From Pomacea canaliculata (lineage: Eukaryota > Mollusca > Gastropoda > Architaenioglossa > Ampullariidae), in the NCBI RefSeq assembly GCF_003073045.1, contig NC_037595.1, forward strand, positions 14,544,252 to 14,608,251: DNA of 64,000 bases, given 5' to 3'. Shown here piece by piece: positions 23,402 through 34,552 of this stretch. Position numbers and translations under genes: made by a program. The notes under the pieces are model-generated. The model was not told where the DNA came from and searched no databases. It saw nothing but the letters and a program-made list of their open reading frames with translations. Position 1 is the first letter of the stretch, and each line of letters starts with the position of its first letter.

Positions 23402-25460
23402 TTTCGCATTAGCTGGCGAAGACGACATGGTGTACACAATATTTAAATATTTCCATTATTACGTCCAGTCTCCTCCCACCAGAGCCATTTTGTCAGGTTT
23501 GCTGGGAAATGCAGCAGTCGCCCGGATGACAATCCCAGCAACCCGTGTCACGAAGATGAGGAAGTTGGTTAGAAGTAGAAATTGTCATTTGCTCACTTAG
23601 TGGAGAATGTACCGAATGCTTTCTTAACACTAGGGTTCAGCGTCTTCGTAGCTGATATGCTAGACATGAACTGCGTTTGTAAGGATCTGAAACTAATTCC
23701 CTTCGTGAACGATGTCACCACGCTACAACAGTGCACTAGTCAGTTGGACTTGTCAGCTTTCAAGTTCTCTAATACAAATAGTTTTAAGTATAGTTATACT
23801 GTTTTTAGCAGTATATAATTAGTATTATTACTATTTCTTATGTTTTGACTTTATTCACCTACATAAATTATTAGTACTTGTTTTGGGGGTTGCTTGTGTC
23901 TTTTGGTGGTGGTGGTGGTGGGAGCATTCGTATGATAGTATGTGATAAAAATAGCAATAAATGTCAGTATTTGATTTGGGGGATTCTGTCGGAAGCATTT
24001 TTGTGGCAAAGTTCCGCGTATTCTGTTTTGCAAAATTAAATGAAACACCATATTTTTAGAGTGGCATATCAGATTTTGTGCTAACCTAACAAAAACTTGT
24101 TGAACTTGAATATCCAAAACTTAAGAACCATGTAGCTCAAGCCCAAGCTCACTTAAAGATGGTAAAAGAAAGTGACCGTATACTTCTTTATCATTACAGC
24201 AGGCTTTTTTTCCATTTTCATCAGCGTTTTGTCAAAAGCTTTTTGTTCTTTCCCTTTATTTATTGGTTCTACTGTCACCATCCAAAATGGAAATAGCTCA
24301 AACAATCAACATCTATTCTCATATATAATGGGAAACACTTGGGTTATTTCTGTGACCAAAAAGGAGCACATGGGTTATTCTATCTTGATTCAAAGTTCTA
24401 TCTAAAGCCACTTCACATAAGAGTAGGTGAAAAAGTATAACAAGTGTGGACTAAAGAAAGACCACACTTTGATCAGGATTACAATGTGCTGACATGCGCT
24501 TACACTTCTTGTCGGCTATCTTGTTTCTGTGACTTTTTACCAATAATAATTTAGAATGCTTTTATGACGTGGAATCCCACCATGAAACCACTAACCAGGC
24601 TCTCTACACTTCACATTATGAAGCTAAAATGCCGATAGGGGGAGGTGTTGAAAAATTGAGTACTCTCTTTCCCATTCTCAGAAAGCACATACACAATTAC
24701 ATATATCTTTACCATGAGCAATTTCAAACTGCAATGTGAAAGGTGTTGCTGCAAGAGACATTTGAATATATATTTCTGTCATGATCTGCACTGCTTGGTC
24801 TGAAAGCATCAAGTTGCCACTCAGCTTTGCACTCCTTTAAAAAGTGGTAAATAAAGCGAAGCAAAAAGTTTTCTAGGTGCCAAGCGTTAAAATTTGAAAA
24901 GAAAACTTGCAAATTTAAACTACTCCTGATATCAAAGGGACAAGTAACAATTTTGGTATAAACAGAAATACAAGACAAAATATTAGTATGTTTATTTCTA
25001 TCATGTTGAATATAATGCACCTAATGCCTTGGTTTTCAGTCACATGCGATGATCAAACCAAATTAAAGGTGCTTCTGCCTTTGATTTGCAAACAAGTATG
25101 TCTGTTTTGCTGAGATTTACTTTTTTAAGAAAAAGACTCCATTAGGAAGCACAACATGAACACGAAAAACCTGACCACAAAGAAAACCAAATTTCCAGAA
25201 CACATGACATTCATGGAAAAGATTTAATACGATCAGATTGGTGATTATGAAGCATACATCAGTAATATGAGTTACCAGCAGCAAAGCTAACACATTGTAA
25301 ATATAACACTTTTAACATGTAAATACACAAACATGGCAGCATAGTTAAATACAGCATGTCTGTTACGTGTTGATGTTACAAAGATCAAGGTTATAGCTGC
25401 TGATCATGAAAAAACTTTTAACTGTCACAATGCTAATATGATGAACAGTAAGGAGAGCTA
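23402..25460. other. Intergenic region between tomosyn and CSTF2
   Basis: Both neighbours are on the minus strand, so this region holds the tomosyn promoter and 5'UTR (right of 23402) and the CSTF2 3'UTR (left of 25461). A 78-codon plus-strand ORF at 23582-23818 has no recognisable domain and is probably chance. A (GGT)n tract lies near 23903-23920. Confidence 0.5.
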
Positions 25461-25571
25461 TTAATTCTTTGATATCTGCTCCTTAAGAATTAAGATGGAC
25501 TGGCGCTGATCGGGAGGCAGCATGGCAATCTGCTGGTCAGTAAGCTGAAGCACCTGCATGATAAGTGCTGC
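25461..25571 (-). CDS. CSTF2: CSTF2 exon 10 (C-terminal domain and stop)
   Basis: [20 protein letters not shown], then [16 protein letters not shown] and TAA (25463-25461). This is the conserved C-terminal helical domain that contacts Pcf11/PC4 in the family. Confidence 0.97.
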   Translation of the reverse strand, partial: AALIMQVLQLTDQQIAMLPPDQRQSILILKEQISKN

Positions 25572-28500
25572 CTGAAAATGTCAGATGATATCTGGTTAAA
25601 AACAGTTTATACACCTGGCTTGCTGTTAACAAATAATGAGATTTCAGTCAGCAACAGGTTTAGACAAGGGTTTGAAAACAGCAGCAAATCTTTATATATA
25701 CAACATGCTAATCATATCAGATGTCAAAATGGAGACACTACAATATTCAAAGAACACTTTCCACCATTAGCCTATGGCAAATAAATATGCTTAGATTGCA
25801 TAGTATTTTTCAGTTTTAGTTCTTAAAAACCAAAGAGCATGCTGGTAATGGTATGCTATAAGCATCTATAAAAAGCTGCAGAAGAAAGAAAAAGAGGTTT
25901 GTTTAACCCTCGTGCAGACAGATGCACTAACCTTTTCCTGGTCTTGAGCTGATATCATCGGGTCTTGCACATTTGGCATAGGTCCAGTAGGAATCTATGC
26001 AAAAAGTGTGCACCTTTATAAAAATGCAGCTGACATTGCAAAGTTGAAAGTAAAAAATGCACAATGTAAACTTAAAGGACTAAGTGCAAATTATTTTAAA
26101 ACTTTATATAAACTGTGTAATAACTAATTTTTAACTATTTGTGCATAACAAAAGATCTGATTTTTTTCAAGAGAATTGTAAAAAATATGTTGTCAAAAAT
26201 ATATGATTGGTAATATTAGAAGCTACAAAACCGCAGAGTTTTTTTAACTTATAGCTGACATATTAAAGTGAAAATGCAAAAAAAAAAAAAAAAACTTTGA
26301 CAATTAATTCCTCAAGCTTTCTTTAAAAGCTATTCATCCAAGTTTAAGAAATCAGACATCTCCAACCAGAGATGTGAAAACTGAAGTCCATATTCCAACA
26401 TAAAACCTTACATTTGATACCAAAAAACCCCTATGTTTAAAGTTACCTGAACGCCAGGGCGAGGAGGTACAGCAGCAGGCATAGCACTACGGGGATCCCT
26501 TAGTTCTGGCCTCAATGGACCGCCTATGGGAGTAGCCATTGGCAAAGCTGAGGCACCTGCTGCAGGAAATGTTCGAACTGGTGCAGCTAAATAAAGATTA
26601 AAAAAATAAAACTTTACTTATGGTCTTGAAACTGTCAACAAGGATGTTTACTGCAAAGAGTACAACAGTCATATCCAATACCACTGATGTTGTATTTTAC
26701 AAAGTACCTTTCAACTTCACAACTTTTTGTGGGACTGAGAAGGTGGCATGGAATGACACATTCTAAAGAAAACAGCATAATAAATCTCATTCAAATTACG
26801 ATAAAATGTCAAAGGCTTTTAAAATGCAAGACTAGCCCGAGCATTGTCCTGGGACTCCACAATTCGCATTTAGTAGCTCCAGAAGTAATTTTTCCTTGTA
26901 CATAATGTAACTGCACATATTTGCTGAAGAAGAATGCTCACTGACACCATTATTAGCAACCAAGCAGGTAGTTAAGAAATGTAACATTTTAATATTGATC
27001 TATGTATGACTGTTGTTTACATCAACATGACCACGAAAACATAAGCAATGTGTTACAATGCAACACTGCAATGTCACTAGGCAATTTTTCAGCTCCATTA
27101 TAATCTTATTAGATGTATATGCAATCCATTGCTGACCAAAATGTTATGTGGTGCATGACTGTAATGAAATTTTATGTAACCAACACAATGGTGACAGAAC
27201 ATACTGCCTAAAAAGTTATATTTATGTTACCTATCTAACTGAATAATCATACCTGGCATTGCAGGAACAGAGGGGGCAGGTGCAGGAATTCTGGATGAAG
27301 AAGGTGGTGTCTAGAACACAAATGAAAATAAACCCTAAAGCAGTCATAAATATTCATCTCTCAATACTTTGATAAAGTAGTCTAGTAATATAAAAGAATT
27401 TCTTTAAACCTTTGACATACATTACACCTCAATCTGTAAAAATTTTAAATAACTTAAAGTTATAATAAGCAAAATTGGTCAAGCGCATACTCAAACTCCT
27501 AAAGAATATGCTCTTAGCGCGTAAAAAAAAAAAAAGAATGAAATATGGACAGCATATGAGGGACAGGAAAACAACATATGAACTATAAAATAATAAACAA
27601 TAGTAACAAATAATAAAATCAAATTCAGAAAATGCAAAGAGGAACCAAAAAACAAGAACAGAGTAACACGATGTTGCAAAAGGAATATGAGCAGGGAAGG
27701 GTGTGACAAAAGACTAGCTTTGAGGGAAAGATTGTTAGGAGTAATGTTCATGGAAGAGGTGTGTTTTTAGTGCACGTTTAAAGGCTTCAATAGTGCATGG
27801 GTGGCAGATATGGAAAGGGAGAGATTTCCATTTTTTCGCTGCAAAATAACTACAAATCCTATGCCCATATGTTGTTCTGGTGACAGGAAGAGTAAGGAGA
27901 CGATCATCAGACAAGGAGCGGAGTTGTCTGGTTGGGATGTAAGGGAAAAACAAAGAAATAATCAGAGCAGGTGCCAACAAAGAAATTAAAACACAGCACA
28001 GTCAGTTTGTACTGAATATGAGAACGGATGGGTAGCCAGTGCAGAAAATGAAGGACAGGAGTGGCGTGGTCATGTTTCCTAGCTCTAAGCACCAAACATG
28101 CATAAGAGTTCTGTACTTTCTGGAGTTTGTGAAAAAGGTATGCAGGACAGCCAGCAAGCAAGATCAAGTTGCAGTAATCAAGTCTGGATAGAGCAAACAC
28201 ACAGACAAAAGTGTTGGTAGCGTGCGTAGACAGAATGTGACGGATGGTGCTGATCTTGCGTAGCTCATAATATAGGAAGACTGACAGCTGTAACTTGTTT
28301 AGTAAGAGTCATGTCTGCAATGAATCCCAGATTCCTGACAGAAGACGCAAAAGGTGATGTTGGTTTTGCCCACCTTGATGTCATTTGGTGGACAAAAGAG
28401 TGAAGATGGATGCCTTCTCGAACATAGGAGAGTTACCAGCTGAGAGTCTTGCAGTAACTTTTAATTTACAATGAAATCAACACACTTTACAATTAACAAG

Positions 28501-31500
28501 TAGATGCTTCATCATAGCTCACATAATAACTGCAAACAGATACTTACAATATGTGGTGACTGTTGTGTTACTGGTGCAAGAGGCAAGCTGTCATCTCGAT
28601 ATAGCATGGCCTGCAGTCATGTCATAACTTCTTTTAATACACACGTGTAATATGAAACAGCAGTAGCTTTCCAATTGCAAAAAAGTGAAACTCCAAACAC
28701 AATTACAACGCACTGTGAAGATTTAGATACCTTCTCTATTTTTCACTTGAGTCCAAATTTTTAATGAGTTTTGTGGATGTTTCAGACTCAACAAAGCAGA
28801 GAAAAGTTTTTATGTTGAAATATATTTTCTAATAATATTGAAACATTTAATCAAGTTTAACACAGCTAAACTTTTAAGATATTTTACTGTTCTTTACATT
28901 TTCCAACCAAATTTTAATGTTCCTTTTCGAACAAGTATCTTAGAGGACCATATTTCAAACAAGGAAGAAAAGAGGTCACTAGAAAGCTTTTTGTGCAAAT
29001 GTGTATCCATGTCTATTAACGGGAACAAATGACTAAAATGAAGGCTTTAAAATGTTTATTCCAATCACTTTAACTGGAGTTCATAAAATGTCCACGACTT
29101 ACACACCATTGCAACTTGAGGATCAACAATCTTCATTACAATCTGAGCCTGCAGCAAAGCATAGGCTAGCTGTGGATTCTGAAGAAGCATGTTCCTTGCC
29201 TCATTGGGGTTGTTTTGGATGCAAAGCTAAAGAATGAGCAGTGAAGACTGCATCAAAAGCATTGTAATATCTTGCAAAAAAAAAAAACCAACTTAGTCAT
29301 ATTCAAGAGACAAATAACAATTCTATTTGTATTTGTTAAAAAAGTATTTGTATTTTCAATGCACGAACATGCAAACACATACAAATAAGCACATTTCCAA
29401 TTTGTACTATTGATAATGTTACATTACAGAGCCACTTTAATACAGATAATAGACAAATTTCTTAAAAGAGTTCAACAATCAAACTACCGGCTGGGTTTCT
29501 CTGGGTTTTTAACTACAAGGAATATACACCTTCCAGTTAGGAAACAAGGGGAAGGGGATGCAAGTGTGAAATATCTCTTGCTACCCCAGTCTTACAAGGA
29601 AAGTATACCTTTGTGTGGAACAGCTGTTTAATCGCTAAGAACTTACTTTCATTTGTTTCATTAGTTCAAACATCTGTTCAGGTGGCAAACTGGCTACAGC
29701 TTTTGAAATAGCTTCAGGTGCTTTTTCTGGTTCCACTGGATCACCATATGGGGACTACAAATCCAAAAAAAAAAGAAAAAAAAAAAAACCAATGACTTTT
29801 AATAACTCACAATAACATTTTTGAAAGTAAATTAATACATAAACACAAAACAGCTGGTGAGGTTGGAATTAAACTTTTAATTTTGCAGCACAAGTGGATT
29901 AACTTAAACAAACTTTTATTTATACACAGTAGTCAAACCTGATTAATAAAAAATAAACTGACCTCAAGTACCATGCCGCCCACTGCCTGCTGCATCCCTT
30001 TCATTTCTTCTTTGCTCTGTTCTCCAGCTGCAAACCCTACACGGAGTGGCCGTCCATTAAAGTCATGATTGTTGAGGTTGCGCATGGCACTCTGGGCTGT
30101 TTCTTGGTCCTGATACTCACAGAATCCATAACCCTTTGGTTTGCCAGTTTCTCTGTCATACACCAACCTGAAAAATGCAAAAAATTGTCATCAATATTTT
30201 TCAATATTAGTTTAGTTCTTGCTACTCCTCGAGGAGCATAGAGCCGCAACACCACCTCGCCAGAGGACCCGGTTTTGGGCAGCCCCCTTTAGTTGGGGCC
30301 ATGTGGTTCCGATGTAATTTGCCACGCTTTCTACTGTTCTTTTCCAAGTCTGTTCTGGTCTCCCAACTCTCCTCTTCCCGAGGATTCCAGTCAAGTGCCT
30401 GCTTGGCAATGGTGTAAGCCAGTCTGCGCAGGGTGTGTCCTATCCAGCCCCATTTGTGCTTTTTGATGTCTTGGCTAGTGGCATTCTGGTTGATTCTTTT
30501 CCACTGGCTTCTGTTGGAGATCTTTTCAGGCCATCTTATTCCCAGAATATGGCATAGGCATTGGTTGGTAAAGGTCTGGAGCTTGTTGTTGACGGTGTTT
30601 ATCACTCTCCAGGTTACAGAACAATACAGTAGGACATTTTTCACATTGGTGCTGAAGATGCAGGTCTTACCGTGGAAGGATAATGCTCGGGAGTTCCAGA
30701 TGGGGTGTAGGCTGTTGAAAGCATGCCTGGCCTTGTTAATGCGGCCTTTGATGTCATCATCCCCTCCACAATCCTTGTTGACAATGCTCCCCAGATACGT
30801 AAAGCTGTTGTTTCCAGGATGTTCTCTCCTTGAAGTTGGATTGGGAGTTCCTGCTTGTTGTTGATTCTCATCACTTCGGTCTTCTTTCTGTTGACCTTTA
30901 AGCCAGTCTTCTCTGCTTTCACTGATGTTAGCTTACTCAGTTTGGTTTGTGCATGCTGTTGCCGATGAGATAGTGGACTAATGTCATCTGCAAAGTCCAG
31001 GTCCTCTAGCCATTTGGTGAAGGTCCACTGGATACAGGTGGTGTTGTCTTGCGCATAATTCAGTCTATGACCATCAGGAAGATGAAGATTGCTGGTGATA
31101 ATATGCAGCCTTGTCTTACACTGGTCTTCATTACAAAGGTTTAGTGAGTTTACCATTGTGAATAACTTGGCAGGATGAGTCTTCGTACAACCCATGAATA
31201 ATGTTTAAGAGCTTAGGTGGAATGCCATAGTGGATCATCAGCATCCAGGTGACGTTCCTGTCTACACTGTCAAATCTCTTCTCAAAGTCCACAAAAGTTA
31301 TATAGCGGGAGGACTGCCACTCAATAGGTTGTTCAATGATGATATGGAGGGTGGCATGTGGTCAGTGCATAACCTATCTTGGCAAAAAGATGTTTTAAAA
31401 AAAATCTATGGAAGTGAATACCTCATAATGCATTTTAATAAAAAAAAAAAATTTATGGATTTTCCCACAGCAGACACCCTGTCCACCGTCTCATAAACCT

Positions 31501-33550
31501 TGCAAAAGAAGTTTTGAAAAAAAAAAAAGCTCAAAATTTTGCAACTGTATTCGAATATACACACAGTAGCAAGAATAAAGGTTTGCTGACAAGATACTCT
31601 AACGAATGACATACCACCATATTCAACTTGCCTGTGTATTAACATATGAGGTAGCTAAGTGAAGCTGTAATGCATTACTCAACAAACAGAAACACTGCCA
31701 TCTTTAAAGAAATAATATTTTTACAGATAAAAACTTTTCTTCAGAAAATAAGATTAGTAATATATACTAAATATCAATGTCTGATTTTATTATAAAAACC
31801 ACCTGTAGACCATCTTTACTTGCCTGAAACTGACGACTGGTCCAACTTGATTAAAAATTTCTTTGAGCTGCTCCTCTGTAGCATCATAGGGTATATTGCC
31901 AACTGGAAGAAAAAGTTACCTTCATGTTTACACTCGAGAGTCTACCTTCTTTTATCAATATCATTGATAATAACCAAAAAAATTTTTTTTTTAAACTGCA
32001 ATCTTAAAATGATATACACTAATATTGACTGCTTTTTTTTTAAGAATTGACATCAGAACACACTGTCATATTCCAAATGAAGATGCACAAGTGTTTTTTA
32101 CAATTTTAAAAAGTCTCCTCATCTAAATAATTAGGAGTACTCCATTAAAATGCCAACTCTCTTATTTGTCTTGCTTACCACTCTTTGGATATGCAAACCA
32201 AAAACAAATTAACAATCAAAATCGACTCTAAAATTCTTCTTGTCATCTCAAGCTTTTATTATCTTTTATTATTATCTTATTATTCATTTTTATTTTATAT
32301 GGTCATCTTCGATTATTTTTACCTACATTCATAACTCTGCACTTTGATCTAATGATATATAATTTCCATTTTTACACGATCTTACACTTTTTAAATGTCA
32401 CTTAAAATCTCTATGCTAATGTTTTGTATTTAAATCAATGAAGAACTTTAAAGGCATCAACTTTTTACGTTTCCTTGACATCTAGTATGTAGTAATGTAC
32501 ACTGCCTATATTCTTCTAAGAAGAAATATATCTCTTTTCTAAGTCAATAAAATGCTTCCATCAAAACCGACTATGGCTTTTCACATGTGGAGTTCGAACT
32601 TAAAGAGGCAATCTATATTAGTAGAAAGAGTACAAAGACGTGCCACTAAATCACTTTTAGAAGGTAAAGATATATCTTACTCTAATAAACTTAACCCTCT
32701 TAGTACGATAGGCTACAATTGTGGCTTTGTCATGAAACACAGGGAAGGCGATTTTCATTACTTTTATTGCTCAGTTCAAGTTTACTTCTTTCCAAAAATG
32801 TATAGGTTTCTTGGTTTAATGCTTACCCCATAGCAGTAATAATAAAAAACAAACTTCACCCACTGGCGTCTTCACAGTTACAGTTATAAACCAGTCATTG
32901 AAATATTTTATTTTTATGTGGTGCTAAGAGGGTTAAGTTCTTAAGACTCCACTCTCTGAGGGGAAGGAGAATCAGGGGGAACCTCGTTCAAATGTTCAAG
33001 ATTTTTCTCCGATACAGTGACGACATCGATATACAGGTATATTTCTTACCACCACAAACTAACAATCCTAGAAATTCAGATGAAAAAGTATTCGTCAGAC
33101 AGTTGCACGACTGCTGAAAATTGTAACTTACTGCCGACCAACTTTAAATAACACACCAAATTTGAACAGCTTCAAGAACTCTACAAATAACAGTCCAAAA
33201 TGTGTAGAACTATTTTAAGTTTTGATGGTTAACATTCCATATTGTAATCTACTTACGACTCAAAACCAGACAATATTCAAGCGATGTTAAGAGTTAAATT
33301 GACTGCAAGGCCAAGACAAATGATAGCCATCCCTGCTACTACTACATTGTACTCTTGAGAGTCCGAGAGTGTTGGCGATAGTAAGAGTCGTTTTCATGCA
33401 AGAGATTGTCTCATTTGTTTTCTGTCATAGATCAATGTGAAAAAGAAAATCCACGAAAATTTACAGATCATTACCAAATACTGATCTCTGAGCTCGTTCT
33501 GAAGCCGTCAACGGTGGGTTTACGCTGCTCAAGCCAATAAGATGCGCCAT
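25461..33550 (-). CDS. CSTF2: Cleavage stimulation factor subunit 2 (CstF-64), 10 exons, complete
   Basis: CstF-64 binds the GU-rich element downstream of poly(A) sites through its RRM and, with CstF-77, directs cleavage and polyadenylation in the nucleus (family knowledge). Exons in order: 33475-33550, 31824-31902, 29963-30167, 29647-29754, 29107-29226, 28548-28610, 27253-27310, 26447-26586, 25932-25994, 25461-25571; 1023 nt, 340 aa plus TAA. Domains: N-terminal RRM (about residues 23-100; [19 protein letters not shown], then [12 protein letters not shown]), a hinge ([15 protein letters not shown] to [13 protein letters not shown]), a short Pro/Ala-rich region, and a C-terminal helical domain ([17 protein letters not shown]). 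It is much shorter than vertebrate CSTF2: the Gly/Pro-rich region is brief and no MEARA-type repeat is present. All junctions are GT-AG except intron 2, which is GC-AG. It is head-to-head with MPC1 across 931 bp. Confidence 0.97.
25932..25994 (-). CDS. CSTF2: CSTF2 exon 9
   Basis: 21 codons, [20 protein letters not shown] plus K, leading into the C-terminal domain. Acceptor GCATAG, donor GTTAGT. Confidence 0.92.
26447..26586 (-). CDS. CSTF2: CSTF2 exon 8
   Basis: Encodes a Pro/Ala-rich stretch with the conserved RDPRSAMP (compare QDPRAAM in vertebrates). Acceptor TTTAG, donor GTAACT, phase 0 out. Confidence 0.9.
27253..27310 (-). CDS. CSTF2: CSTF2 exon 7
   Basis: 58 nt encoding [19 protein letters not shown], the start of the Pro/Ala-rich segment. 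Acceptor TTCTAG, donor GTATGA, phase 1 out. Confidence 0.87.
27481..28440 (-). mobile_element. LINE family A fragment in CSTF2 intron 6
   Basis: The minus-strand translation contains [38 protein letters not shown] and [17 protein letters not shown], the standard thumb/C-terminal RT region of CR1/L2-like LINEs. The family 3' end follows ([29 protein letters not shown]). The frame shifts between pieces and the 5' end is missing, so it is dead. It lies on the same strand as CSTF2. Confidence 0.85.
28548..28610 (-). CDS. CSTF2: CSTF2 exon 6
   Basis: 21 codons [20 protein letters not shown] plus one; end of the hinge. Acceptor CTGCAG, donor GTAAGT. Confidence 0.9.
29107..29226 (-). CDS. CSTF2: CSTF2 exon 5 (hinge)
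   Basis: 40 codons including [20 protein letters not shown] and [13 protein letters not shown]. Acceptor CTTTAG, donor GTGTGT. Confidence 0.96.
29647..29754 (-). CDS. CSTF2: CSTF2 exon 4 (hinge)
   Basis: 36 codons: [20 protein letters not shown], then [16 protein letters not shown], the CstF-77/symplekin-binding hinge. Phase 0 at both ends. Confidence 0.96.
29963..30167 (-). CDS. CSTF2: CSTF2 exon 3 (RRM)
   Basis: Encodes [20 protein letters not shown], the RNP1 motif, through [18 protein letters not shown]. Donor GTCAGT. Confidence 0.97.
30195..31385 (-). mobile_element. LINE (RTE/CR1-like RT) 3' half in CSTF2 intron 2
   Basis: Reading the minus strand gives RT motifs in order: [16 protein letters not shown] (catalytic block A), [31 protein letters not shown] (the F-A-D-D box), then the C-terminal [20 protein letters not shown] and the family ending [10 protein letters not shown] near 30222. 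Frames are interrupted and the endonuclease half is missing, so it is 5'-truncated. It lies in the sense orientation of CSTF2. Confidence 0.85.
31824..31902 (-). CDS. CSTF2: CSTF2 exon 2 (RRM, GC donor)
   Basis: Encodes [20 protein letters not shown] and GPVVSFR. Its 3' boundary is AG|GCAAGT: a GC donor is needed to join in frame to GTTGGTGTATGAC of exon 3. Confidence 0.95.
32556..33116 (+). mobile_element. LINE RT C-terminal fragment, split by a MITE, in CSTF2 intron 1
   Basis: The first part (to 32694) reads [20 protein letters not shown] and a [10 protein letters not shown] tail; the second part (from 32933) reads [16 protein letters not shown] and [14 protein letters not shown]. These are consecutive pieces of the CR1/Jockey-like RT C-terminus (consensus-like [10 protein letters not shown], then RLHSLExRRIRGDLI). 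The 238-bp insertion between them carries piggyBac hallmarks. The element is antisense to CSTF2. Confidence 0.85.
32695..32932. mobile_element. piggyBac-type MITE (238 bp) with TTAA duplication
   Basis: The perfect 13-bp inverted repeat TTAACCCTCTTAG (32691-32703) / CTAAGAGGGTTAA (32924-32936) includes the TTAA target on each side. Dropping the element and one TTAA joins the flanking LINE codons in frame. No transposase is encoded. Confidence 0.87.
33475..33550 (-). CDS. CSTF2: CSTF2 exon 1 (start codon)
   Basis: ATG at 33550-33548; [20 protein letters not shown] then QRSVF. Ends in phase 1 at GTAATG. The RSVF is the start of the first RRM strand. Confidence 0.93.
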
Positions 33551-34481
33551 GTTGATGTGTTGTTCCGGGGATATTTTTTCGTGGTTCCGTCTGCTACTTT
33601 CGTGTCCAGTCGAGAATCGATGAAATAACAATTGAAAATATGTATAGTAAAAGCAGTATTTAAAGACTAAAAATAATCGAGGATTTTTAAACTAGTTAAA
33701 GTATTTAAACCAAATAAGATTTCAAAAACAAATACAAAAATTTTTAATAACCTAGTCAGCATTACCTCCCCACTAAATGAGGTATTAGCTCATGCATGAA
33801 CTGCCGTCTGTCTGCCGAGACCAGCGATTAGTTGGTCTCGGCGACCCTAAACAATGAATGTGAACTAAACCGGAAGCTTTGTTTACACCAGCCTCGTGGG
33901 GTGGGGGGAATCGTCTGCAACCAGTTCAGTAATACAAGTTCATTATTCATGCGAATCGTTTGAAGTCCAAAAATATATTTGCACTAACTATGGATGAATG
34001 TTCTTATTTTTAAGTATTAGGCAACAGCAATTAAAATTAGGAGCACACTCTATGGCAATGTCTTACAAGTGGTTCATTAGTATCGCATCTTCGAAGTCCA
34101 TGCCGATACGAGAACCTGTGACCTCTCATCGAAGGGGAGATCAGCGACTGCGACCAGCAACCTTTCATACAGCCAGCCAATCACAATACGCGTTTCTCAA
34201 CTGGCTGGCAAACTATCAAAGCCCGCATGAATATTCTATAGAAAGAAGTTTGTTAGATCTCGAAACAGCTAACAGATTTCACATCAAAGACAAGTAATAT
34301 CTTACATATTAGTCAATATTGTTTCTTCAGCAATCAGATCATCGCACGACACAAAGACTCACGTGCCCTGCGATATAATGCTACATATTCTCAGATAGCA
34401 ATTCGTTACACGGTGACGTTTTAACGTACTTGCCCTATTTCATCTGGGCATATCCAAGCCAAGGTTGGAATTCGTAACGTT
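33551..34481. promoter_or_regulatory. Divergent CSTF2/MPC1 intergenic region
   Basis: 931 bp separate the two start codons, so it must hold both promoters and 5'UTRs. Both genes are broadly expressed in animals, consistent with a bidirectional promoter. No TATA box was assigned. Part of the region (33797-33920) is a dispersed repeat with a second copy near 57.1 kb. Confidence 0.55.
33797..33920 (+). repeat. Dispersed repeat, copy 1
   Basis: Shares GTCTGTCTGCC, GGTCTCGGCGA and TAAACCGGAAGCTTTGT with 57098-57260, in the same order and orientation. The family is not recognised; it may be a SINE or MITE. Confidence 0.6.
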
Positions 34482-34552
34482 ATGGCAGGGGCTGTAGTGA
34501 AGAAAGGTATCGCCTACCTGCAAACCAAGGAGTTTAGAGACTGGATATGCAG
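34482..34552 (+). CDS. MPC1: MPC1 exon 1 (start codon)
   Basis: ATG at 34482; 23 codons plus [22 protein letters not shown] then WIC. Donor GTAAAT, phase 2. The start matches the family MAGA start. Confidence 0.92.

Noticed and set aside
23582..23818. 78-codon plus-strand ORF upstream of tomosyn
   Set aside because: No recognisable domain, splice context or conservation signal; likely chance ORF in the promoter region.
31230..31496. 88-codon plus-strand ORF inside CSTF2 intron 2
   Set aside because: Antisense shadow of the LINE reverse transcriptase fragment.
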